A DNA stretch of 39,743 bases from Vulcanibacillus modesticaldus (lineage in GTDB: Bacteria > Bacillota > Bacilli > Tepidibacillales > Tepidibacillaceae). A model generated the notes under the pieces. The model searched no databases. It saw only the letters and a program-made list of their open reading frames with translations, and was not told the DNA's origin. Shown piece after piece: positions 8,117 through 15,327 of the stretch. The DNA is taken from assembly GCF_001730235.1 (NCBI RefSeq), contig NZ_MIJF01000012.1, forward strand, positions 1 through 39,743, in the 5' to 3' direction. Position 1 is the stretch's first letter. Each line of letters opens with the position of its first letter. The position numbers and the translations under genes are program-made.

Positions 8117-8383
8117 TTGAAAATTTGCAGAAGGGAGGGGAGGAAAATAATTTATTTTTTTCTCTTCATAACGATTACCTTCTCACTTATAGCTATATTT
8201 CGTAATAAAAAGCAAGAGTATCTAAAATTAACTTCTATAACAGTAGTTTTTTTCTCAATAGTGCATGCACTTCTTGTAGACCATTATTATACTGATAATA
8301 ATACTATTTTTATAATATCAGTAATTGTTGGAGTTGTTTCATTCTTAGTCTATTTATATTCTGATACAGATATTAATTGGTGA
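8117..8383 (+). CDS. small membrane protein with an unusual start
   Basis: 88 residues if read from the TTG at 8117. A strong ribosome-binding site AAGGGAGGGGAGG (8131-8143) lies inside that reading, and after it the first in-frame codons are ATA (8147) and ATT (8150), not ATG, GTG or TTG. Either a rare AUA/AUU start is used, the original ATG was mutated, or translation begins weakly at 8117. From the ATA the product is 78 residues with three membrane segments (roughly residues 1-18, 25-46 and 53-72) and a DTDINW tail. I do not recognise the family. It lies between the PAQR protein and a lipoprotein gene. Confidence 0.5.
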   Translation: MKICRREGRKIIYFFLFITITFSLIAIFRNKKQEYLKLTSITVVFFSIVHALLVDHYYTDNNTIFIISVIVGVVSFLVYLYSDTDINW

Positions 8384-8458
8384 AATAAGTTATTTATTAG
8401 TGGTAATATACATGTTTAATGTTCAAGTTGGCTATTCTCTTAGTAAGGAGGTGTGAAG

Positions 8459-9217
8459 ATGACACTTAGGAATGTGATGCTACTCACAGGGTTGCTATTT
8501 ATACTAAGTGGTTGTTCTATTAATTCCACCGACAATGATATAGATAATTCTAAAGAGTATATTAAAACTGATAACTATTCAAAAATGATTAACAATGGCT
8601 CTAATAAAAATGATGAACTAAGTTCGGTTAAGGATTCTGTTGAAACTGAAAAAGTTGACATTACTAATTTTGAAAAAATAGCCCAATTGAACAATGGTGA
8701 AGAGTTATATTATGGTTACTATGAAACTTCGTATGGAAAGTATATTGTGATTAAAAGAAATTCTGATATTAAGGTTATATCTAAAGGATTTCCTTCGAGA
8801 CCAAAGGTAAGTCCCAATGGAAAAATGGTTGCTTTTATAGATGATTTAGATTTCGAAATGATTGGTAACTTGTTTATATATGATACAGTGTCTAAAAACA
8901 AAATAAAATTGACCAATTATAATTATAAACAAGAAAATACTGTCAAAGCACTTGAATGGTTAGATGATGATCATATACTATTAATAATTGGTTTTGGATA
9001 TGGCACAATTACCCGGGGTGGTGATTTATATATTTATGATTTGAATAAAGAGGAACTTGAGAAGATATTAGATGCAGGAGAACGAAGGGAAATCGTCGAT
9101 GTAAAGGTTAAAGAGGCAGATTTAAAACTTACTATTGTAGTGTGGACAGATGATAATTATACAGAATATGAATATATTGAAAAAATGGTACCAATTAAGG
9201 AACTAATAAAAAAATAA
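8459..9217 (+). CDS. lipoprotein, DUF4652-like
   Basis: 252 residues from the ATG at 8459, seven bases after AAGGAGG; the GTG two codons earlier is too close. A signal peptide ends in the lipobox L-S-G-C with lipidation at C19, so the protein is anchored outside the membrane. Residues 20-70 are a polar Asn/Asp/Ser linker. The rest is beta-rich with propeller-like repeats: RPKVSPNGKMVAFID, GNLFIYDTVSKNKIKL, ALEWLDDDHILLI, GGDLYIYDLNKEEL. This resembles the Bacillus DUF4652 family, of unknown role. The VOC gene starts 16 bases after its stop. Confidence 0.75.
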   Translation: MTLRNVMLLTGLLFILSGCSINSTDNDIDNSKEYIKTDNYSKMINNGSNKNDELSSVKDSVETEKVDITNFEKIAQLNNGEELYYGYYETSYGKYIVIKRNSDIKVISKGFPSRPKVSPNGKMVAFIDDLDFEMIGNLFIYDTVSKNKIKLTNYNYKQENTVKALEWLDDDHILLIIGFGYGTITRGGDLYIYDLNKEELEKILDAGERREIVDVKVKEADLKLTIVVWTDDNYTEYEYIEKMVPIKELIKK

Positions 9218-9233
9218 TGAAGGGGTTATCTGA

Positions 9234-9620
9234 ATGGAAGCTAGAATTAGTTTGATTACTATTTGGACAGACGATTTAATTCCTATGAAAGAATTTTATC
9301 ATAATGTATTAGGTTTTAGTATAAAAAATGACCTAGGAGAATATATAGAATTTGATAATGAAGGTGTAAGATTTGCACTTTGTAGTAGAAAGGTTATGTA
9401 TGATTATAATGAAGATTATAAAAAACAAAGTATTGGGCAGTCATTTGAATTGGCTTTTCCATGTAAAAATCCAGAAGAAGTTGATGCATCATATAAAGAA
9501 ATAATTTCAAAAGGCGGAATTCCTATTCTTGAACCACAAAATATGCCTTGGAACCAAAGAACGGCATTATTTGCTGATCCAGATGGAAACATACATGAAA
9601 TTTTTGCTGATTTAAAATAA
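9234..9620 (+). CDS. VOC family (glyoxalase/bleomycin-resistance fold) protein
   Basis: 128 residues with the paired beta-alpha-beta-beta-beta units of the vicinal oxygen chelate fold. The first module begins ISLITIWTDDLIPMKEFYHNVLGF; the second ends TALFADPDGNIHEIFADL, the usual VOC terminus with the metal-site Glu. It may be an isomerase, dioxygenase-like enzyme or binding/resistance protein; the ligand cannot be inferred. GGGGTTATCTGA precedes the ATG. It is separated by 16 bases from the lipoprotein gene, so co-transcription is possible. Confidence 0.85.
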   Translation: MEARISLITIWTDDLIPMKEFYHNVLGFSIKNDLGEYIEFDNEGVRFALCSRKVMYDYNEDYKKQSIGQSFELAFPCKNPEEVDASYKEIISKGGIPILEPQNMPWNQRTALFADPDGNIHEIFADLK

Positions 9621-9714
9621 TTTTTAATATTAATAAATGGTTATTTGAAGCCCATAGTTTTCAAACAATATTGAAGGTACAAAATTTAAGTGAGTATTTG
9701 ATATGGGGGCAACT

Positions 9715-10431
9715 ATGAAAAATAAGGTTAAACAAGCATATGATAGATTGTCGGTAAGATATGAACATGAGGATGAAAAGTATAATGTTTACAATAATTA
9801 TTATGAACGGCCTGCCATGATAAAGCAGCTACCTGATAATTTGAAAGGTTTAAAGGTTTTAGATGCGGGCAGTGCAGCAGGATGGTACACTGAATATTTG
9901 ATTAATCAAGGGGCTATACCAACTGCAATTGATATTAGTCCAGAGATGGTTGCTGCCACCAAAAGACGTACTAAAGAAAAAGCTGAGGTCTTATGTTGGG
10001 ATTTAGCAGAAAAGCTTCCATTTAAGGATAATACTTTTGATATTATAATTAGCTCGTTAACACTACATTATTTAAAAGATTGGGATAATACATTTTTTGA
10101 ATTTTCTAGAGTTTTAAAACCAAATGGGATCTTTTTATATTCAGTACATCATCCAATAATGGATATATCAATCTCTGAAACGAAAAAATATTTAGAAACA
10201 GAATTGTTAACTGATCATTGGAAATATGGAAATGAGAAAATAGAAGTTGTATTTTATAGAAGACCTTTACATCAAATAATAAATACAACATTGAAATCCT
10301 TTTATTTGGAAGAATTAATAGAGCCAAGTCCAAGAGAAGAACTAAAAAAGAAGATGCCAGATTCATATTATCAACTTTTACAAAGGCCTAATTTTTTAAT
10401 AGTAAAATCGATAAATTCGAAGAAGAAATGA
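9715..10431 (+). CDS. class I SAM-dependent methyltransferase
   Basis: 238 residues from the ATG at 9715, five bases after TGGGGG; the ATG at 9703 is part of that ribosome-binding site. Motif I is VLDAGSAAGWYTE (48-60), with Ala-Ala where Cys-Gly is common. AIDISPEMV is the acidic strand-2 end, DTFDIIISSLTLHYLKDW fits motif II, and RVLKPNGIFLYSVHHP fits motif III. It belongs to the Methyltransf_11/25 group acting on small molecules. The acceptor is unknown. It is a single gene. Confidence 0.85.
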   Translation: MKNKVKQAYDRLSVRYEHEDEKYNVYNNYYERPAMIKQLPDNLKGLKVLDAGSAAGWYTEYLINQGAIPTAIDISPEMVAATKRRTKEKAEVLCWDLAEKLPFKDNTFDIIISSLTLHYLKDWDNTFFEFSRVLKPNGIFLYSVHHPIMDISISETKKYLETELLTDHWKYGNEKIEVVFYRRPLHQIINTTLKSFYLEELIEPSPREELKKKMPDSYYQLLQRPNFLIVKSINSKKK

Positions 10432-10490
10432 TTCATTTACAAAAAAAGTGAGAAAATAAAATAATAAAAATGTTTTCAGAGGAGTTAATC

Positions 10491-11564
10491 ATGGATAAAT
10501 ATCTAATTAATCGCCAAAAGCACCGGTTCATCGAAGCTGAACTAACTAAGCATTATCAAGCGGGTAGAATTACAGAAAAACAGCTAAATGATATGCTTGA
10601 TACTTATCAGGTCAAAGAAGGATTAAATTTTATTAAGGTTCTTGTGACTGTTGGAGCAATCCTAATTGGTTTGGGGATTTTGAGTCTGATCGCAAGCAAT
10701 TGGCAACTTATTATTAAACCTATAAGGTTATTGTTAATTGTTTTTGGCTATATAACAGCAAGTATCATTGGTTTCGATATCCAAGCGAAGTATCCGAAAA
10801 CCGGTCGTAGTCTAATATATTTAAGTTTTCTGATTTTTGGTGCTGGGATTTTTCTTATTGGTCAAATGTTTAATTTTGGTGGCCGTTTTACTACTGCATT
10901 TTTGCTTTGGGCGATTGGTATTTTTCCTTTGACGACTCTAATTAGAGATCGATTGGCATTAAGTTTTGTGCAAATATTGTTACTAGTGTATCTAAATGGA
11001 CAGTATGTATATGATGATTACCCAATCTTTTTAATCATCCTAATCCCCTTGTTATATTACGTACAAAAATTTTTTACAGGATCTTTTAATCTCTTTTTAA
11101 CAAATACAATCGTACTCAATTTAATTTGGTATACCTTAGATGAAGGATTAAATTTAAATAATGATTTAATTGTTTTAACGTTTTTTATGATTGGATTACT
11201 AATGTTTTATATGCCTAATTTCAAAAAATATCAAGAGATCTTCCGTTTTCAAGGTAATCTTTTATTTGGGTTGATGGGGTTGCTGCTTACTATTAAAAGT
11301 TCGTGGGACTTTATTAATCTTAACAATTATCCAATTAACATTATTTTCACGATTATTTTTATCGTTTTTCTGTTATCTTTAGTTAAAAAAGAAAATTTAT
11401 TGGCATTGTTATTTGTTGGTCTCATAATTTTACGTTTTTATTTCGATACGTTTTACAACTTTTTACCAAAATCGCTTTTCTTCTTAACAGGAGGTATTTT
11501 GCTTTTAGGTTTTGGTTTTTATTTCGAACGGAAAAGAAAGTTAACAAGGGGTGAAGGAAATTGA
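10491..11564 (+). CDS. DUF2157 membrane protein
   Basis: 357 residues from the ATG at 10491, seven bases after AGAGGAG; the upstream ATG at 10470 is rejected on spacing. The N-terminal 55 residues are soluble and helical (RITEKQLNDMLDTYQV). About ten membrane helices follow from FIKVLVTVGAILIGLGILSL to the end. This is the typical layout of DUF2157 proteins. It overlaps the next gene by four bases (TTGA). DUF2157 and GDYXXLXY proteins are commonly neighbours, so the two probably form a membrane complex of unknown function. Confidence 0.85.
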   Translation: MDKYLINRQKHRFIEAELTKHYQAGRITEKQLNDMLDTYQVKEGLNFIKVLVTVGAILIGLGILSLIASNWQLIIKPIRLLLIVFGYITASIIGFDIQAKYPKTGRSLIYLSFLIFGAGIFLIGQMFNFGGRFTTAFLLWAIGIFPLTTLIRDRLALSFVQILLLVYLNGQYVYDDYPIFLIILIPLLYYVQKFFTGSFNLFLTNTIVLNLIWYTLDEGLNLNNDLIVLTFFMIGLLMFYMPNFKKYQEIFRFQGNLLFGLMGLLLTIKSSWDFINLNNYPINIIFTIIFIVFLLSLVKKENLLALLFVGLIILRFYFDTFYNFLPKSLFFLTGGILLLGFGFYFERKRKLTRGEGN

Positions 11565-12103
11565 AAAATAGATCTAGAATATATATCATTGCCATAATTT
11601 TCCCTATAATAATTTTGTTAGCAATGAGTTTCCTTCCGGTTATGACCTATTTATATGGTATTGATATCTTGTTGACTACACAGCCTTTAGATCCTAGAGA
11701 TCTGTTCCGTGGTGACTACGTCTCCTTGAGATTTACTATTAATGAAGTAGACCGTTCTTTGTTTCCTGATGAATTAAAATTTGAACCAACTTTTGAAGAA
11801 TATCGAAATAAAGATCTTTATGCAATATTAACTAAAAAAGGGGAGTATTATGTGGTCGATCGGTTAAGTTTTACCAAACCACAACATCCATATTATTTAA
11901 AGGCAAAGGTTAACCTTTACGCCCCATTAAATGAAGAATATCTTAGAACCGTCTACGTAAATTACCAAATTGACAGATATTTTGTTCCCGAAAGAACCGG
12001 AAAAGATTTAGAAGAGTTAGCTCGAAAGGGACAATTAGTTGCTCGAGTGAAAATCTGGCGTGGTTATCCATTATTAATCTCGGTTTTTCCGAAAAAAGTT
12101 TAA
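11561..12103 (+). CDS. GDYXXLXY-family membrane-anchored protein
   Basis: 180 residues starting at a TTG that overlaps the DUF2157 stop (TTGA), with AAGGGGTGA about 7 bases upstream. Residues 7-30 form a single membrane helix. The signature follows it: DPRDLFRGDYVSLRF, i.e. G-D-Y-x-x-L-x-F rather than the consensus Y at the last position. The rest is beta-rich and would lie outside the membrane. Translational coupling with the DUF2157 gene supports a shared complex. Biochemical function is unknown for the family. Confidence 0.88.
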   Translation: MKNRSRIYIIAIIFPIIILLAMSFLPVMTYLYGIDILLTTQPLDPRDLFRGDYVSLRFTINEVDRSLFPDELKFEPTFEEYRNKDLYAILTKKGEYYVVDRLSFTKPQHPYYLKAKVNLYAPLNEEYLRTVYVNYQIDRYFVPERTGKDLEELARKGQLVARVKIWRGYPLLISVFPKKV

Positions 12104-12148
12104 ATAATATTTACAAAAGAAAACAAGTGTTAGAGAGGAGGCAGGAGT

Positions 12149-12685
12149 TTGCAGGAGCTTACTTTGAAAAATGGCCAAAGTTTGATTATTAGAACAGCAA
12201 GAAAAGAAGACGCCCAAGCATTGCTTGATTATATTAATATCGTTGCTGCTGAAACAGATAATCTGACTTTTGGTAAAGGGGAATTTGAACTAACAGTTGA
12301 ACAAGAGGAAAAAGCGATAGAAATTTTTGACCAATCCGATAACAGTATCTATTTGGTAGCTGAGATCGATGGAGAAATTGTTGGTTCTTTAACTTTTACT
12401 GGTGGAAAAAGACCTAGAACAAAACACTTTGGAGAATTTGGAGTAAGTGTCTTGAAAAAATATTGGGATCAAGGCATTGGCCGAAAGTTGATAGAGTATC
12501 TGATCACGTGAGCGGAAAAAACAGGAATTATCCGTAAAATAAATTTGAAAGTACGTACAGACAACGAGCGGGGAATTCATCTGTACGAAAGTCTTGGTTT
12601 TAAAAAAGAAGGTACGATTAAGAGAGTCTTTTATATAAACGGCAAATTTTATGATGTTTATGAGATGGGAATTGAAATAGATTAG
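12149..12685 (+). pseudogene. GNAT acetyltransferase interrupted by one in-frame TGA
   Basis: A complete 178-residue GNAT reading frame from a TTG start (behind GAGGAGG) to TAG at 12683, broken by a single TGA at 12509-12511 (codon 121). Before the stop lie the N-terminal helix-strand (IIRTARKEDAQALLDYI), SLTFTGG and the acetyl-CoA-binding GVSVLKKYWDQGIGRKLIEYLI. After it, in the same frame, come VRTDNERGIHLYESLGF and the closing strand KFYDVYEMGIEID. The TGA sits where this family usually has Trp (L-x-x-W-A), so a single TGG-to-TGA change explains it. It is a recent pseudogene, a read-through gene or a sequencing error. The nearest family type is Bacillus YkkB/RimI-like acetyltransferases. 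Confidence 0.9.
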
Positions 12686-12704
12686 ATAATTAGGAGAGTT
12701 ACTA

Positions 12705-13289
12705 ATGGCAGAAAACAATAGGAAAACACAACCAGTATTATATAGTGAAAGAACTATTCTACGAATGCCAAGGATTGAAGATATACCTGCTATTTTAGAT
12801 TTTTATCATACTAACAGAGCTTATCTTGCACCATTTGAGCCTATTAGACCAGATGAGTTTTATACTGAAGAATTCTGGCGTAAAGATATTTTACAAAGAC
12901 ATGAAGAGTTTAATAGTGATCGTTCGTTACGAATGTTTATTTTTGATAAAGCGGAACCTGGTAAAGTTATTGGTTCTGTGAATTTTAATCAAATTGTCCG
13001 TGGCGTTTTTCATGCTTGTTACTTAGGATATAATTTAGCTGAAAATATGCAAGGTAAAGGATTAATGACTGAAGCTCTGACGGTTGCAATTGATTATGTG
13101 TTTAATGATTTGAATTTGCATCGCATAATGGCCAATTATATGCCGCACAACCGTAGAAGTGGAAATGTTTTAAAACGTTTAGGCTTCACAATCGAAGGTT
13201 ACGCCCAAAATTATCTATATATAAATGGTAGATGGGAAGACCATATTTTAACAAGTTTAACAAATCATAAGTGGGTTTCAAAAATATAG
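12705..13289 (+). CDS. RimJ/RimL-type GNAT N-acetyltransferase
   Basis: 194 residues beginning 20 bases after the disrupted GNAT, with AGGAGAG upstream of the ATG. Family features are the opening SERTILRMPRIEDIPAILDFY, the P-pyrophosphate loop YNLAENMQGKGLMTEAL (Q/R-G-K-G core), LNLHRIMANYMPHNRRSGNVLKRLGF and the closing YLYINGRWEDHILTSL. This matches ribosomal-protein-S5-alanine acetyltransferase (RimJ, YdaF) relatives, which transfer acetyl from acetyl-CoA to an N-terminal or small-molecule amine. Acting on a ribosomal protein is possible but not shown. It may share a transcript with the upstream broken GNAT. Confidence 0.88.
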   Translation: MAENNRKTQPVLYSERTILRMPRIEDIPAILDFYHTNRAYLAPFEPIRPDEFYTEEFWRKDILQRHEEFNSDRSLRMFIFDKAEPGKVIGSVNFNQIVRGVFHACYLGYNLAENMQGKGLMTEALTVAIDYVFNDLNLHRIMANYMPHNRRSGNVLKRLGFTIEGYAQNYLYINGRWEDHILTSLTNHKWVSKI

Positions 13290-13405
13290 TCATAACTGCA
13301 AAACCATTTTTTGAATCTAAAGGATTTCAAGTTATAAAAAAACAGAAGAAGAATGTAAAAGGTACAGAATTCATTAACTTTATTATGAAAAAAGTAATAA
13401 AATGA
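13289..13405 (+). pseudogene. C-terminal remnant of a second GNAT acetyltransferase
   Basis: From the stop of the RimJ-like gene an overlapping frame stays open for 38 codons. It reads VITAKPFFESKGFQVIKK and later GTEFINFIMKKV before TGA. The x-x-A-x-x-F-F-x-x-x-G-F-x-V pattern followed by a basic turn and a closing strand is the standard C-terminus of YafP/ElaA-like GNATs. No start, ribosome-binding site or acetyl-CoA loop is present. It is debris of a gene replaced by, or fused to the end of, the RimJ-like insert. Confidence 0.6.
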
Positions 13406-13432
13406 TCGGAAATTACGAAAAGGAGTTGGAAA

Positions 13433-14647
13433 ATGGTATCGAGATTGTTGCTATTAAGGTTGTTTGAAGCTTTTTCGATTCAGCGTTGGAATGATAGAAT
13501 TCGTCCTGTTGAACTAACAGAAATGGATAAGCAGGGTCTTAAAGCGATGCTTGCATATATATTTGCGAAAATAGAAGAAGAAAAAGGACATAAGATTGAT
13601 TGGAATTATATAATTTATGGCTCTTTATTTGCATTAATGAAAAATATAGCCTTGTCCGATATCAAAGCACCAGTTTTAAGTAAGATTAAGCAAGACCATC
13701 CCGAGTCATATAAAGAACTGAACAAATGGGTTGTTAATCAATATAATCCATTAATTCAAGATGAATCTTTGATAGAACGATTTGATGAATTTCTAAATAG
13801 AGACGAGACAGTGGACAACATTAATCTTCGCATACTAAAAGCAGCACATAAATATTCAACATATAGAGAGTTCGAAATCATTAAAATGGTAAACCAACCT
13901 AGTAAACAGTTAGAAAAGATTGAACAAGATCTGGTCACAGAAATTAAGCAATATTTTGATATAAATGGATTAAAAGAAATGTACATGAAAAAAGATCTTT
14001 TTGAAGCTATAAACTTAATCGAACAATTAAGATTTCAAACACGTTGGAGTCAAACTCCTCGAGTACCTAGAACATCGGTATTAGGTCATTCAATGCTTGT
14101 CGCAAGTTTAATGATTTTTCTGTCAAGAGAAGTAAGTGCCTGTGATAAAAGACTATATAATAATTTTTATGCTGGATTATTTCATGATCTTCCTGAGGCG
14201 GTTGTGCGTGATATAATTTCGCCAGTTAAAAGAGCAACATTAGATTTGCCTGAGATTATTAAGGAAATAGAGGAAGAGGTTTGTAAAGCTGAACTTTATC
14301 CCAAATTGCCAAAACTGATCGTTGAAGAGTTGTACTATCTGATTGGGATTGGAATCAAAGGTGGAGATGAATATTCTAATAGAATAAAAGAAAATGGCAA
14401 AGCTAGAGTATTATTCGAAAATGAAAAAATTAGTGAATTCAACGATGACAAGTATTCTCCTTTAGATGGAAAGTTAATAAAACTAGCAGATGAAATAGCT
14501 GCTTTTTTAGAAGCAGATCAATCGATTAAACATGGTATTGTTTCGAGACACTTACATGAAGGAAGAGAACGAGTTCGTCTTAAATATATTGAAAATTCCC
14601 AAATTAATGATGTTAATGTGAAGGAGTTTTTCTTAAGTTTTGATTGA
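13433..14647 (+). CDS. HD-domain phosphohydrolase, YfbR-like
   Basis: 404 residues; AAGGAG precedes the ATG. The C-terminal half is an HD hydrolase domain: TSVLGHSML (H219), the paired LFHDLPEAVVRD (H251-D252) and KLIKLADEIAAFLEA carrying the last Asp. The spacing and P-E-A-V-V-R-D-I-I-S-P-V-K segment match YfbR-type 5'-deoxynucleotidase relatives. The N-terminal half (RWNDRIRPVELTEMDKQGL) looks like a second, degenerate HD-type unit, common in this long subfamily. It probably removes phosphate from a nucleotide using a divalent metal. The following membrane-protein gene lies 26 bases on. Confidence 0.82.
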   Translation: MVSRLLLLRLFEAFSIQRWNDRIRPVELTEMDKQGLKAMLAYIFAKIEEEKGHKIDWNYIIYGSLFALMKNIALSDIKAPVLSKIKQDHPESYKELNKWVVNQYNPLIQDESLIERFDEFLNRDETVDNINLRILKAAHKYSTYREFEIIKMVNQPSKQLEKIEQDLVTEIKQYFDINGLKEMYMKKDLFEAINLIEQLRFQTRWSQTPRVPRTSVLGHSMLVASLMIFLSREVSACDKRLYNNFYAGLFHDLPEAVVRDIISPVKRATLDLPEIIKEIEEEVCKAELYPKLPKLIVEELYYLIGIGIKGGDEYSNRIKENGKARVLFENEKISEFNDDKYSPLDGKLIKLADEIAAFLEADQSIKHGIVSRHLHEGRERVRLKYIENSQINDVNVKEFFLSFD

Positions 14648-14673
14648 TAGAAATTAGGAAAGTGGGATGTTTA

Positions 14674-15327
14674 ATGAAGAAAACTGCTTTTAATGAAATC
14701 ATTTTCTATATCATTTTACCATTAGTTATTTGGAGAAATGGTAGGGAACTTCTTGGTGATTATTATGCGATGTTATTATCTACTCTCCCAGGTTTGATTT
14801 ATACTATTTATAAGTTCTTTAAAGAAAAGCAGTTTAGTAAGACAGGAATGTTTATCTTAATAAGTCTATTGATAGGAACAAGTTTGGATTTAATAGCTGA
14901 TTCAGCGGAATGGATATTATGGAATGGAGTTTATTTAAATTTTGGATTTACAATATTTTGGCTAATCACTATCATGATTAAGCAGCCTATGGCAATGTAT
15001 TTTTTTATTGATTATGCATACTTAAGAGGAATTCCGAGGGAAGAAAGTTATCAACTATATCGCAAAAAAGAAATTTTCCCATATTTTCAATATTTGACTG
15101 CATTTTTTGCTTTCAGAGATATTCTCCAAGCTGTGATTAAGATTTTTTTGATAAAAAGATATGGTGTGGATGGATTTGAATATATTCTCCTAATCATGAA
15201 GATAACAAGTTGGGTTTTCACAGGGTTAATGTTCTTAGGAATCTATTACATAATTAGGAAAATTAACGAATATGTTAGAGAGAATAAAAAAAGAGCAGAA
15301 AATATTGCCGCTACCATGCGGCAATAG
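14674..15327 (+). CDS. VC0807-family membrane protein
   Basis: 217 residues from the ATG at 14674. An in-frame TTG at 14644 overlaps the previous stop but has no ribosome-binding site. About six membrane helices are visible, with characteristic LLSTLPGLIYTIYKFFKEKQF, ADSAEWILWNGVYLNFGF, FFIDYAYLRGIPREES and a long basic C-terminal tail. These resemble the VC0807 family of unknown function, distantly like intracellular septation protein A. Its last 17 bases overlap the 3' end of the convergent gamma-glutamyltransferase gene, and the shared end contains a perfect 8-bp hairpin (15304-15325). Confidence 0.72.
   Translation: MKKTAFNEIIFYIILPLVIWRNGRELLGDYYAMLLSTLPGLIYTIYKFFKEKQFSKTGMFILISLLIGTSLDLIADSAEWILWNGVYLNFGFTIFWLITIMIKQPMAMYFFIDYAYLRGIPREESYQLYRKKEIFPYFQYLTAFFAFRDILQAVIKIFLIKRYGVDGFEYILLIMKITSWVFTGLMFLGIYYIIRKINEYVRENKKRAENIAATMRQ
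15304..15325 (-). terminator. hairpin inside overlapping gene ends
   Basis: ATTGCCGC and GCGGCAAT form a perfect 8-bp stem with a 6-base loop, lying in the overlap of two convergent stop regions. On the - strand it is followed by ATATTTTCTGC and then seven T's, so it could terminate the gamma-glutamyltransferase transcript within the coding end of its neighbour. The T-run is displaced by about 11 bases, so efficiency is uncertain. Confidence 0.5.

Noticed and set aside
12509-12511. TGA as selenocysteine codon in the GNAT
   Set aside because: GNAT enzymes are not selenoproteins, the position is normally Trp, and no SECIS-like stem was recognised just after it.
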